Part shown: positions 24,243 to 32,303 of the stretch, in pieces | Numbering within the stretch: position 1 is the first letter of the stretch | Layout of the letters: every line of letters starts with the position of its first letter | NCBI RefSeq assembly: GCF_030252345.1 | Contig: NZ_CP126980.1 | Coordinates: 5,595,501 to 5,659,500 of the forward strand | Direction of reading: 5' to 3' | Origin: Actinoplanes oblitus | Lineage (GTDB): Bacteria; Actinomycetota; Actinomycetes; Mycobacteriales; Micromonosporaceae | Length of the DNA: 64,000 bases | Made by a program: the position numbers and the translations under genes | Notes under the pieces: model-generated | Told to the model about the DNA's origin: nothing | Databases searched by the model: none | Seen by the model: only the letters and a program-made list of their open reading frames with translations

Positions 24243-26629
24243 AGGTCTACCGCGACGCCTACGGGATCCCACACCTGCGCGCCGGCTCGGTCCTCGACCT
24301 CGCCTGGCTGCAGGGGCGGGTGACCGCAACCGACCGGGGCCGTCAGATCACCGTCGAGCGGCTCCGCTCCGAGGGGCGTCTCGCCTCCGTCGCCGGGGCC
24401 GCCGAGGTGGGGTGGGACCGGTTCGCGCGACGGGTACGGCTCGACGAGACGGCGCGGCGGTCATTCGCCGAACTGGACGATGCCACCCGGCGGTGGTTGC
24501 GGGCGTACGCGGCAGGTGTCCGCGCTGGTGGCGTCGACTGGCAGCCGTGGTCGTCGCTCGGCGTGTTCCAGGTGCAGCACATCCTGTTCGGGACGTTCGG
24601 CAACAAGATGTGGCGGGCGCACGTCGAGCGGACCCTCGGCCCGGACGCCGTCGCGTGGTTCGCCACCGAGGGGCCGGGCGGCTCCGGCAGCAACGCCTGG
24701 ACGATTCCGGGCGAGATCGCCGGCGACCCGCACCGGCTCCTCGAACTGCCCGGCGTCTATCAGCAGATCCGGCTCGCCTGCCCGGCCTTCGACGTGGCCG
24801 GGCTCACCTTCCCGGGCGTCCCCGGCGTGCAGCACTTCGGCCACACCGGATCGGTGGCCTGGGCCATCACCAACGCGATGGCCGATTACCAGGACCTCTA
24901 CATCGAGGAACTGCGCATGACCGGGAACGGGTTCGAGGCTCGCGGCGCGAGCGGCTGGGAGCCGGTGGTCACCCACCAGGAGACGATCGTCGTACGGGAC
25001 GGGCCGCCGGTCGTGGTCGATGTCCTGGAGACCGCGCGGGGGCCGGTCATCGATGGGAACCTGAGTCTTCGTACGCCGTCGTTGTCCACCTCCGACCTCG
25101 GTTTCGGCGCCCTGTTGCCGCTGCTGCACGCGTGCACCGTGGACGACGTCGCCGACGCCCTGTCCCGCTGGGTCGAACCGGTCAACAGCGTCCTCACCGC
25201 CGACAGCACCGGGCGCACCCTGCAGCTCACCGTCGGCCGGGTGCCGCAGCGCGACGAGCGCAACCGGATCGTGCCGGTTCCCGCCTGGGAGGCCCGCTAC
25301 GCGTGGCGGCCGGAGTGGGCGCCGATGTTCCGTGCCGAGGTGACCACCGCCGTCAACGCCAACGACCGGCGGCCCGACACCGGGCCGTACGGCGTGGACT
25401 TCGCACCGCCCGCCCGCGCCCGCCGAATCCGTGAGCTGCTCGAATCCGGGGTGCCGCACGAGTCGATCCACATGGACACCGCGCTTCCCGCCGACTCCGC
25501 CGAGGCCGGGCGCCGGATGGCCGAGCGGTCGGCCGTCGCCCGCGGGTTGTGCGACCTGCCCGCGTTGAGGCCGCTCTTCTCGCCCTCCGGTCATGATCCG
25601 CTGTTCGCGCCGTGGACCGATCCCCGTGCGCGGATCGGGCTTGCTCTCGACGGGGTGCTCGCCGGACTCGGCCTCGATCCGGTGGCCCTCGCCGCCGCGC
25701 CCTCCCCCTCCCCCTCGGCCTCAGCTTCCCCGCTGCCCGGTTCACCGGATTCGTTCTGGGGTGCGCGGCATCTGCTGCACCCCCTTCAGCTGCCCGGCCT
25801 GGACGTCGACGTGCCGGAGGTCCGGCTCGGTGGCTCGGCCGGCTGCGTGCTCAACACGTCAAGCATTCCCGGGGTCAGTGACCTGTGCTGGCGCGGGCCG
25901 GTCGCCCGCTATGTCTGGGACCTCGCCGACCGGCGGCGCAGCCGGTGGGTCGTACCGTTCGGCGCGTCCGACGACCCCGCGTCGCCGCACTTCCTCGACC
26001 AGCTGCCGCTCTGGGCGCACGGAGCGCTCGTCCCGCTGGTCACCGACTGGGAGGAACTCATGGAGGAACCCTTGATCGTCTTCGCGGAGAAGCTGCCCGG
26101 CCTGGGAGAGCTCACCGTGATCCCGCTCGATCCGGTCGCGCACGCCCCGGTCGTGCACGGCTGGGTGACCAAGGAGCGCAACCGGTTCTGGGGCATGGGC
26201 GAGCACTCGGTCGCCGACGTCGAGGAGATCTACGGTTACGTCGACAGCCTGGAGAGCCACCACGCCTACCTGCTGCTGCTCGACGACGGTCCCATCGGGA
26301 TCTTCCAGACGTACGAGCCGTCACTCGACCCGGTCGGCGAGTGCTACGACGTGCAGCCCGGTGACTTCGGCCTGCACCTGCTGATCGACGCCGAGGGCCG
26401 GGATCTGCCACACCTGACCAGCGCCGTCTTCCCGGCCCTGCTCCGGCACCTGTTCGCGGCGGACCCGGCCCGCGCACGCATCATCGCCGAACCGGACATG
26501 CGCAACGACCGCTCGATCAGCCGCCTCCGGCGGGAGGGTTTCACCCTGGGACCGGAGATCGACCTAGGTCACAAGAGGGCTCAACTGGCCTTCCTCGACC
26601 GGGTACGTTTCGAGGCCGCCGAGAGGTAG
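24239..26629 (+). CDS. Penicillin-acylase family Ntn-hydrolase fused to a GNAT acyltransferase
   Basis: 796 residues. The N-terminal part begins MKVYRDAYGIPHLRAG, typical of penicillin amidase alpha chains. The autocleavage point is GSGSNAW, with Ser151 as the nucleophile that becomes N-terminal, then PGVPGVQHFGHTGSVAWAIT (beta-chain core). There is no signal peptide, unlike most penicillin acylases, so the product is cytoplasmic. From about residue 608 a GNAT domain of the siderophore-acyltransferase type begins (HGWVTKERNRFWGMGEHSVA, DFGLHLLIDAEGRDLPHLTS, RARIIAEPDMRNDRSISRLR). It resembles the amidase genes reported near some aryl-desferrioxamine clusters, but fused. It could remove or exchange the acyl group on the siderophore or its intermediates. 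Confidence 0.85.
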   Translation: MKVYRDAYGIPHLRAGSVLDLAWLQGRVTATDRGRQITVERLRSEGRLASVAGAAEVGWDRFARRVRLDETARRSFAELDDATRRWLRAYAAGVRAGGVDWQPWSSLGVFQVQHILFGTFGNKMWRAHVERTLGPDAVAWFATEGPGGSGSNAWTIPGEIAGDPHRLLELPGVYQQIRLACPAFDVAGLTFPGVPGVQHFGHTGSVAWAITNAMADYQDLYIEELRMTGNGFEARGASGWEPVVTHQETIVVRDGPPVVVDVLETARGPVIDGNLSLRTPSLSTSDLGFGALLPLLHACTVDDVADALSRWVEPVNSVLTADSTGRTLQLTVGRVPQRDERNRIVPVPAWEARYAWRPEWAPMFRAEVTTAVNANDRRPDTGPYGVDFAPPARARRIRELLESGVPHESIHMDTALPADSAEAGRRMAERSAVARGLCDLPALRPLFSPSGHDPLFAPWTDPRARIGLALDGVLAGLGLDPVALAAAPSPSPSASASPLPGSPDSFWGARHLLHPLQLPGLDVDVPEVRLGGSAGCVLNTSSIPGVSDLCWRGPVARYVWDLADRRRSRWVVPFGASDDPASPHFLDQLPLWAHGALVPLVTDWEELMEEPLIVFAEKLPGLGELTVIPLDPVAHAPVVHGWVTKERNRFWGMGEHSVADVEEIYGYVDSLESHHAYLLLLDDGPIGIFQTYEPSLDPVGECYDVQPGDFGLHLLIDAEGRDLPHLTSAVFPALLRHLFAADPARARIIAEPDMRNDRSISRLRREGFTLGPEIDLGHKRAQLAFLDRVRFEAAER

Positions 26630-26889
26630 TGGCGGCGTTCTCACCGGCCGACCCGGGCAGGGTCGCCGCGATGCGGCGCGACCTGCACCTCACCGACGAC
26701 CAGATCGCCCGGCGGCTGACCACCGAAGCGGCCACCCCGGTGATCGAGAAGCGCCTGCGCGCCCAGCTCGGCAAGCGGTTCGGCGGCGCTTGGATCCCGG
26801 CCGGCGCCACCCGCCGCACGGTCGCGGTCACCAGCCATGCCGACGCCGCCGAGGTCCGCGCCGACGCCCAGAAGTGGCACCGCGGCTGA
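26629..26889 (+). CDS. Small protein resembling an orphan protease pro-domain
   Basis: 86 residues from a GTG that overlaps the previous TAG by one base (TAGTG), so it is coupled to the acylase-GNAT gene. It reads MRRDLHLTDDQIARRLTTEA, then LRAQLGKRFGGAWIPAGATR and VAVTSHADAAEVRADA. This is the pattern of the repeated pro-domain of alpha-lytic-protease/streptogrisin S1 proteases (rDLgLt..qa..rl..E...., FGGAW.d....lTVAVTd...a..vr). There is no catalytic domain and no signal peptide. Possible roles: an intramolecular-chaperone-like or inhibitor protein, or a remnant. Its place as the last gene of an iron-regulated siderophore operon is unexplained. Confidence 0.55.
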   Translation: MAAFSPADPGRVAAMRRDLHLTDDQIARRLTTEAATPVIEKRLRAQLGKRFGGAWIPAGATRRTVAVTSHADAAEVRADAQKWHRG

Positions 26890-26903
26890 GGCGGGTGGCG
26901 CTC

Positions 26904-26931
26904 ATCCCGGTGCTCGGCCGAGCACCGGGAT
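26904..26931. terminator. Perfect 28-bp palindromic terminator of siderophore operon
   Basis: ATCCCGGTGCTCGG is followed immediately by its exact reverse complement, giving 14-bp arms. It sits between the last operon gene and the convergent GNAT gene, whose stop touches it, so it can terminate both strands. Confidence 0.75.
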
Positions 26932-27392
26932 CACCCCCGCGGGGGTCGATCAGCGGGGAAGAGTTTGATGAAGCGGGCCGAGGAAGGCGAGATGTCCTCA
27001 TAGCCGAGGAGTCTGTAGAACTCGTGGGTCCTCGTGCGGTGCCGGCGGCTGGTGACCTCCATCTTGATGCAGCCGGCGGCCCGGGCCTGGTCCTCGGCGG
27101 CCGCGACCAGTAGCTGGCCCACGCCCCGGCTCCGGTGGCTCTCGTCGACCACCAGGGCGACCAGCCGGCCCATCTTGCCGGTCGACTGCAGCAACGGGAG
27201 GACGTGCAGCGCCGCGACACCGACCAGCTCGCCGTCGTGGTCCGCACCGATGAGCCAGCCGGCCGGGTCGCCCGCCCAGAGGTCGAGACGTTCCCGCGCC
27301 GACTCCTCGGTGGTCGGATAGCCCAGCTGGCCCAGCAGGACGGCGAGCTGCGGCACGTCGTGCCGCCGGACGGGTCGGAGCTGAATGTCCAT
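26931..27392 (-). CDS. GNAT family N-acetyltransferase
   Basis: 153 residues. Contains the acetyl-CoA site VVDESHRSRGVGQLLVAAAED (R/Q-x-x-G-x-G/A form) and the final SRRHRTRTHEFYRLLGYED motif, which are characteristic of RimI/Gcn5 proteins. Small-molecule or protein substrate unknown. It is convergent to the siderophore operon and not obviously part of it. Confidence 0.9.
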   Translation of the reverse strand: MDIQLRPVRRHDVPQLAVLLGQLGYPTTEESARERLDLWAGDPAGWLIGADHDGELVGVAALHVLPLLQSTGKMGRLVALVVDESHRSRGVGQLLVAAAEDQARAAGCIKMEVTSRRHRTRTHEFYRLLGYEDISPSSARFIKLFPADRPPRG

Positions 27393-27451
27393 ACCGGCAT
27401 TGTCGGGTACGCCGGGCGCGCCCGGGCGAGCACGCCGCCCGCTCCGGCAGC

Positions 27452-27835
27452 TCAGCGATGCGAGTTCAGCCGAAGGCGGTCACGATAGCGCCGGCCCCAG
27501 CGGTCGAGGAGAGCCAGATGGTCGGCGAGTTCGGCGCCGAGCTGGGTCAGGATGTACTCACCGCCCTGGATCGCCGGATCCTGGGTGATCAGGGCGTGGC
27601 GCTGGAGACGTCGCAGGGCTCCGCTGAGCGACTGGTTGTGCACGTGCCGCCCACTGGAACTGGCGAGGCGGTCCTGCAGATCGGTATAGCGACCCGGTCC
27701 CCGCACGGCGAGGTCGACGAGCACCGGACCGGCCCAGCGCGGTTTGAGGATCTCCCCCAGAAGGGCATGAATCTCGCGCACAACGTCCGCTTCCTCCCCG
27801 TGAGTCTTCGGCGCCGATCGATCTATGGGCCTCAA
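27452..27835 (-). CDS. HxlR-type winged-helix regulator
   Basis: 127 residues. The sequence EIHALLGEILKPRWAGPVLVDLAVRG is the MarR/HxlR N-terminal helix pair (kWa-.llldL). VHNQSLSGALRRLQRHALIT is the recognition helix region and QGGEYILTQLGAELADHLALL the wing and dimer helix. HxlR proteins usually bind DNA as dimers and respond to small molecules or redox. It is divergent from the phosphonate operon with a 436-bp gap and could control it, although the gap is long and it may belong to a separate unit. Confidence 0.8.
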   Translation of the reverse strand: MRPIDRSAPKTHGEEADVVREIHALLGEILKPRWAGPVLVDLAVRGPGRYTDLQDRLASSSGRHVHNQSLSGALRRLQRHALITQDPAIQGGEYILTQLGAELADHLALLDRWGRRYRDRLRLNSHR

Positions 27836-28271
27836 CCCTAGAAACTCTTCGACAGTTCTTCATCCCGTAAGCCGGATTTCGCCACCATCGGAAATGATCG
27901 ACGGGCAGCAATGTGGAAATCCCCGGTCAACCACCCGTTGCGGGCCGTTTGACCAACTGCGCGACCGGATTTCCGACACAACCTGGGCGTTTTGTCCGGA
28001 ATCTGACGGTCGGTCGGGGCGATTAGACCGACATTGCCCCCTTTGATGAGCAGGTCGGCTGGCGTGATCGCGCTACCGGAAGTGGCCTTGCACGCCCTTC
28101 CATGGGCGTGTAGAACCTATTCCAGTGTTTGCGCCGGGCCTCTGGTGCCACAAACGGCGAGCCCTCCCGAAAAGCGCAGTCCGACATCACGGGGTGATGT
28201 TTTGACCAGGTCTTTCATCGTCACGCACATCGATCTTTGGCTTTCGGCGCCGGCCTCCACGGAGGTGGAAT
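27836..28271. promoter_or_regulatory. Long divergent intergenic region upstream of phosphonate operon
   Basis: 436 bp, the most AT-rich sequence in the central window, without a gene. It contains a 7-bp inverted repeat CACGCCC-TTCCAT-GGGCGTG at 28091-28110, and a ribosome site (GGAGG) at 28260-28264, 7 bp before the pepM ATG. Any operator for the HxlR regulator or pathway-specific control would be here. Confidence 0.5.
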
Positions 28272-29105
28272 ATGTCTGACCGGCTGCGCCAATTGATATG
28301 CCGCGACGAAGTGCTGTACATCATGGAGGCGCACAACGCCCTGAGCGCGAAGATCGCCGTGGAGTCGGGGTTCGAGGCGCTCTGGGCCTCCGGCCTCACC
28401 ATCTCCGCGACCATGGGCCTCCGCGATCGGAACGAGGCCTCCTGGACCCAGGTGCTGGACGTCGTGGAAATGATCACCGACTTCGTCCCCCAGCCGGTTC
28501 TCTTCGACGGGGACACCGGATTCGGCGACGCCAACAACGTCAGTCGCCTGGTCCGGAAGCTGTGCCAGCGAAACGTCCAGGGCGTCTGCATCGAGGACAA
28601 GCTCTTCCCCAAGCAGAATTCATTCCTGGGAAATGCCCAGCCGCTCCTCGCGGTCGAAGATTTCTGCGAGAAGATCAAACGCGGCAAGGATGCGCAGACG
28701 GACGACGACTTCGTTCTGGTCGCGCGAGTCGAGGCGCTGATAGCCGGGCACGGCCTGGGCGAGGCACTCGATCGGGCATTCCGATATCACGAGTCCGGCG
28801 CCGACGCCATATTAATCCACTCCAAGAAATCCGACGGGGAGGAGATCCTGCAATTCCTGGACCGCTGGCGGAATCGATGCCCGGTCATCATCGTGCCCAC
28901 GAAGTACCACGCCACTCCGACCAAGCTGTTCGTCGAGCGCGATGTCGCCGCCATCATCTGGGCCAACCACAGTCTCCGGGCCTCGATCTCGGCGATGCGC
29001 AGCATCACCGACCAGATCTGTCGCGGCCGGTCGGTGACGGAGATCGAGACGCGGATCGCCAGCCTGGAACAGCTGTTCCAGTTGACGAACGAGTCCTCCG
29101 CGTGA
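28272..29105 (+). CDS. pepM: Phosphoenolpyruvate phosphomutase
   Basis: 277 residues. The motif EDKLFPKQNS at about 108-117 is the PEP mutase signature EDKxxxxxNS, which distinguishes it from isocitrate lyase and phosphonopyruvate hydrolase. Further family motifs: FDGDTGFGDANNVSRLVRK near 80 (metal-binding DGDTG) and FVLVARVEALIAGHGLGEAL. It converts PEP to phosphonopyruvate, forming the C-P bond; the equilibrium favours PEP, so a downstream drain is needed and is provided by the next gene. It is the first gene of an eight-gene operon. Confidence 0.96.
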   Translation: MSDRLRQLICRDEVLYIMEAHNALSAKIAVESGFEALWASGLTISATMGLRDRNEASWTQVLDVVEMITDFVPQPVLFDGDTGFGDANNVSRLVRKLCQRNVQGVCIEDKLFPKQNSFLGNAQPLLAVEDFCEKIKRGKDAQTDDDFVLVARVEALIAGHGLGEALDRAFRYHESGADAILIHSKKSDGEEILQFLDRWRNRCPVIIVPTKYHATPTKLFVERDVAAIIWANHSLRASISAMRSITDQICRGRSVTEIETRIASLEQLFQLTNESSA

Positions 29106-29136
29106 ACGCCGGCCGCGCCCCGGACGAGGAGGGGGC

Positions 29137-30315
29137 ATGACCGACGCCACGGCGCTCCTGCGCCGGCTCGTGGAGCGGGGAGCGACCTTCTTCACCGGCG
29201 TTCCGTGCAGTCACCTGGACCCGCTGCTGTCGCAGGTCCTCGGCCGGTCCGACGTCCGTTACGTCGCCGCCGCCGGCGAGGGCGAAGCGGTGGCACTGTG
29301 CGCGGGCAGCTGGCTGACCGGCCGCCTCGGCGTGGTGATGTGCCAGAACTCGGGCCTGGGCAACATGGTCAACCCGCTCACCTCACTCGCCGCCAGCAGC
29401 GGGATCCCCTGCCTGCTGATCGTGTCCTGGCGGGGCGAGCCGGGCCGGCCGGACGAGCCGCAGCACGAGCTGATGGGCAGGATGACGACCGGACTGCTCG
29501 ATCTCATGGAGATCGGGTGGCGGCACCTGCCGCCCTCGGACGCGGCTCTGCCCGGCGTCCTGGACGAGGTGTTCGCGCACGTCGCGAGCACCCGCCGGCC
29601 GTACGCGATACTGGTCCGGCCGGGCGACCTGACCGCCGGGGGTGGCGGAGCGCGTCCACGCCCCGCCCAGGTGCCCGCCGGGTTGCCGTCCCGGCACGAG
29701 GCCCTGACCCGGATCGCCGGGGTGCTGGCTCCCGAAGCGGTGGTCGTCGCCACGACCGGCAAGTGCGGGCGCGAGTTCCACTCGATCCGGGACCGGGAAC
29801 GCAACTTCTACTGCGTGGGCGCGATGGGTTACGCCAACGCCATCGCGCACGGTATCGCGCTCGGTACGCGTGAACCCGTCTACGTCCTCGACGGCGACGG
29901 CGCCCTGCTGATGCACCTGGGCAACCTGTCCACGATCGGCGCGACCCGGCCGCCGGCGCTCACCCACATCGTCCTCGACAACGGGACCTACGACTCGACC
30001 GGCGGCCAGGTCACGTCGGCGGGCACGGTGGACTTCGCCGCGACGGCCCGGGCGTGCGGATATCCCCGGGCCGTGGCGTGCGCGGACCTCGACGATCTGG
30101 CCCGGCACCTCACCCGCCGCATCGCCTCCGGGCCGGTCCTGTTGCACCTGCGGATCAGACCGGGCTCGGTGGAGAAGCTGGGACGGCCGAACCGCCGGCC
30201 CCCGGAGATCGCCGAACGACTCAGGTACGCGATGGCGACGCATCGGGCAACCGACGCGCCGGCAGCCGTACCCGCACCTGAAGGGATGACTGACGCATGC
30301 ACGTCGCAGTTCTGA
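29137..30315 (+). CDS. ppd: Phosphonopyruvate decarboxylase (TPP-dependent)
   Basis: 392 residues. N-terminal pyrimidine-binding half: FFTGVPCSHLDPLLSQVL and the cofactor Glu in AAAGEGEAVALCAGSWL. C-terminal half: TPP-Mg site VLDGDGALLMHLGNLSTIG near 250, then LDNGTYDSTGGQ (GDG-x~27-N), typical of Ppd. It irreversibly decarboxylates phosphonopyruvate to phosphonoacetaldehyde and so pulls the PEP mutase reaction. Starts 31 bp after pepM with GGAGG upstream. Its last 19 bp overlap the nucleotidyltransferase gene. Both subunits' domains are fused in one chain as usual. Confidence 0.95.
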   Translation: MTDATALLRRLVERGATFFTGVPCSHLDPLLSQVLGRSDVRYVAAAGEGEAVALCAGSWLTGRLGVVMCQNSGLGNMVNPLTSLAASSGIPCLLIVSWRGEPGRPDEPQHELMGRMTTGLLDLMEIGWRHLPPSDAALPGVLDEVFAHVASTRRPYAILVRPGDLTAGGGGARPRPAQVPAGLPSRHEALTRIAGVLAPEAVVVATTGKCGREFHSIRDRERNFYCVGAMGYANAIAHGIALGTREPVYVLDGDGALLMHLGNLSTIGATRPPALTHIVLDNGTYDSTGGQVTSAGTVDFAATARACGYPRAVACADLDDLARHLTRRIASGPVLLHLRIRPGSVEKLGRPNRRPPEIAERLRYAMATHRATDAPAAVPAPEGMTDACTSQF

Positions 30316-31037
30316 TGGCAGGCATCGGAACACGGCTCTCACCGCTCACCGAGAGCTGCCACAAGTCGATGCTGAGCCTCGGCGGCCGCCGCATCATCGA
30401 CTACCAACTGGACATCCTCCGGCAGGCGGGCGTGTCGTCGCTCACCGTGGTGACCGGCCACGGCGGACCGCAGCTCGAGGACCACCTCGCTGTGGCCGGG
30501 CAGCGGATCGACTACACCGTCGTGGACAACACCCACTACGCCGACCGCAACCTCGACTGGAGCGCCTTCCTGGCGCTGTCCCAGGCCCCGGGCGACACCA
30601 TCTACATGGAGGGCGACCTGCTGGTCCCCGCCGCCGGCTTCGAGCAGCTCTGGGCGAGCCGGGCCGATCTGACCATCGTCGTCGACTCGTCGGTGCCCAG
30701 CTCACGGCCCGACACGCTGGTCCTGTCCGATGGCGTCCAGCCGCGCCGGCTGCTGTTCTTCGAGCACGAGGTGGCTCACTACGACGGCCCGATGGAGGTG
30801 CTGGGCGAGCTGGTCTGCCTGGTGAAACTGAGCGCCGCGGCCCGGGAGCACGTGGTCCGCGCCCTCGGTGAGCAGCCGTTCGTCGGCCCCATGCAGCTGT
30901 ACCGGATCTTCGACGAGGCCCTGTCGCACCTGAGCGCCGCGGTGATCGACATCAAGGGGCTGCCGTGGGTGGAGATCGACAACCTGGACGACCTGCGGCG
31001 CGCGGGCGACCTCGTGGACTCGATCGTGACCAACTGA
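30297..31037 (+). CDS. Nucleotidyltransferase, PntC-like (phosphonate cytidylyltransferase candidate)
   Basis: 246 residues. NTP-transferase fold with the Rossmann start AVLMAGIGTRLSPLTESCHK (G-x-G-T-R-L-x-P-L-T...K) and a metal-binding acidic site in YMEGDLLVP. In phosphonate clusters such enzymes (PntC) transfer CMP to 2-aminoethylphosphonate, giving CMP-AEP for attachment to glycans or lipids; phosphocholine cytidylyltransferase (LicC) is a related alternative. The CDP-alcohol phosphotransferase three genes later supports the activation role. PntC specificity is inferred from context, not proven by sequence. Overlaps ppd by 19 bp. Confidence 0.75.
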   Translation: MHVAVLMAGIGTRLSPLTESCHKSMLSLGGRRIIDYQLDILRQAGVSSLTVVTGHGGPQLEDHLAVAGQRIDYTVVDNTHYADRNLDWSAFLALSQAPGDTIYMEGDLLVPAAGFEQLWASRADLTIVVDSSVPSSRPDTLVLSDGVQPRRLLFFEHEVAHYDGPMEVLGELVCLVKLSAAAREHVVRALGEQPFVGPMQLYRIFDEALSHLSAAVIDIKGLPWVEIDNLDDLRRAGDLVDSIVTN

Positions 31038-31074
31038 CCCGGCCGGCCCGCCGGTCGAGGATGGAGGAGGGAAA

Positions 31075-32298
31075 GTGCCCAACCGTACGTTGACATCGAT
31101 GTCGGAGTACGCGTCCAAGGCGATATCGGCGAGGGCGAAGCTGTTGCCCGACGTCTGCAACCTGAGCATCGGGGAACCGGAGTTCGGGCCGCCGGAACAC
31201 CTGGTCGACCGGGTCCTGGCCGACGACCTCACCCGGGCGGCGCTGCTGGACGCGGTGAACCGGTACGAGCACTCGGCCGGCTCCGCCGAGCTGCGACAGG
31301 CCATCGCCGACTGGTACCAGCGCCGGTACGGCATGATCGTCGACCCGGACACCGAGATCATCGTGACGCACGGCGGCGTCGAGGCGATCGCGCTCGCGCT
31401 GCTCTCCGCCACCGACGACGGTGATCCGGTGGCGATCACCGACCCCTCGTACATGCTGTACGAACGCTCGGTGGCGACGCTGGGCCGCACGCCGGTCAGC
31501 TTCCGCCGCCCGGCGGCCGACTGTGAGTTCCAGGCGCTGGCCGGCGACGACGCCTCCTTCGCCCGTGACTTCGGCGGCGCGCGGGCCGTCATCGTCAACT
31601 CACCGGAGAACCCGACCGGTTACATGCTGACCGCCGACGAGTGGGCCCTGCTGGGCGACATCGCGGCGCGCAACGACGCGTGGATCATCCACGACGAGGT
31701 GTACGACACGATGGCCTTCGATCGGCCGCACCTGCCCGCCCGCGGTGTCGAGGCGGTGGGCGACCGAGCCATCATGATCAACAGCTGCTCGAAGAAGTTC
31801 GGCACCCCGGGCCTGCGCATCGGGTGGATGGTCGCCCGGCGTGACCTGATCGAGGTGGCGAAGAAGGCACACGACTACCTGTACCTCGGCGTCAACATCC
31901 TGTTCGAGAGGATCGCGCTGCGCATGCTGCAGGACCCCGCGATCGAGCAGTGGTTCGCCGGCAACAACGCACGCCTGCGGGAGCGGCGGAACATCGCGAT
32001 CAGCGCGCTCACGCCGGAGCAGGGGTACTCCTGGAACCGGGCACCCAAGGGCGGGATGTTCCTGCTCCCCGACGTCACCGCGATGCACCGGCGGCTGCCC
32101 GCGGCGGTGCGGGACGCGGACCGGTCGGTGGGCGCCACGGTGGCGAGCTACCTGCTCGACGAGCGGCAGGTGGCGGTGGTGCCGGGCGAGGTGTACGGCC
32201 CCTCCGTCGACCAGCACGTCCGCCTGGTCCTGTGCGGCGACGAGAAGACCTTCCGCCTCGCCGTGGAGCGCCTGGCCAGGCCGTTGCCGGCCGGCTAG
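31075..32298 (+). CDS. Class I/II PLP aminotransferase
   Basis: 407 residues from a GTG with GGAGG nearby (ATGGAGGAGGG). Fold type I: cofactor-phosphate and ring contacts in IVNSPENPTGYMLTADEW (SPxNPTG), WIIHDEVYDTM (D-E-V-Y) and the Schiff-base lysine in INSCSKKFGTPGLRIGW; the distal arginine lies in HVRLVLCGD. This is aspartate-aminotransferase-like, not the PhnW-type AEP transaminase. Given its place after ppd, the likely reaction is phosphonoacetaldehyde to 2-aminoethylphosphonate, though transamination of phosphonopyruvate to phosphonoalanine is also possible. Confidence 0.9.
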   Translation: MPNRTLTSMSEYASKAISARAKLLPDVCNLSIGEPEFGPPEHLVDRVLADDLTRAALLDAVNRYEHSAGSAELRQAIADWYQRRYGMIVDPDTEIIVTHGGVEAIALALLSATDDGDPVAITDPSYMLYERSVATLGRTPVSFRRPAADCEFQALAGDDASFARDFGGARAVIVNSPENPTGYMLTADEWALLGDIAARNDAWIIHDEVYDTMAFDRPHLPARGVEAVGDRAIMINSCSKKFGTPGLRIGWMVARRDLIEVAKKAHDYLYLGVNILFERIALRMLQDPAIEQWFAGNNARLRERRNIAISALTPEQGYSWNRAPKGGMFLLPDVTAMHRRLPAAVRDADRSVGATVASYLLDERQVAVVPGEVYGPSVDQHVRLVLCGDEKTFRLAVERLARPLPAG

Positions 32299-32303
32299 CC
32301 CCG

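Noticed and set aside
28091..28110. Riboswitch upstream of pepM
   Set aside because: Only a simple 7-bp hairpin is seen; no known riboswitch core could be recognised.
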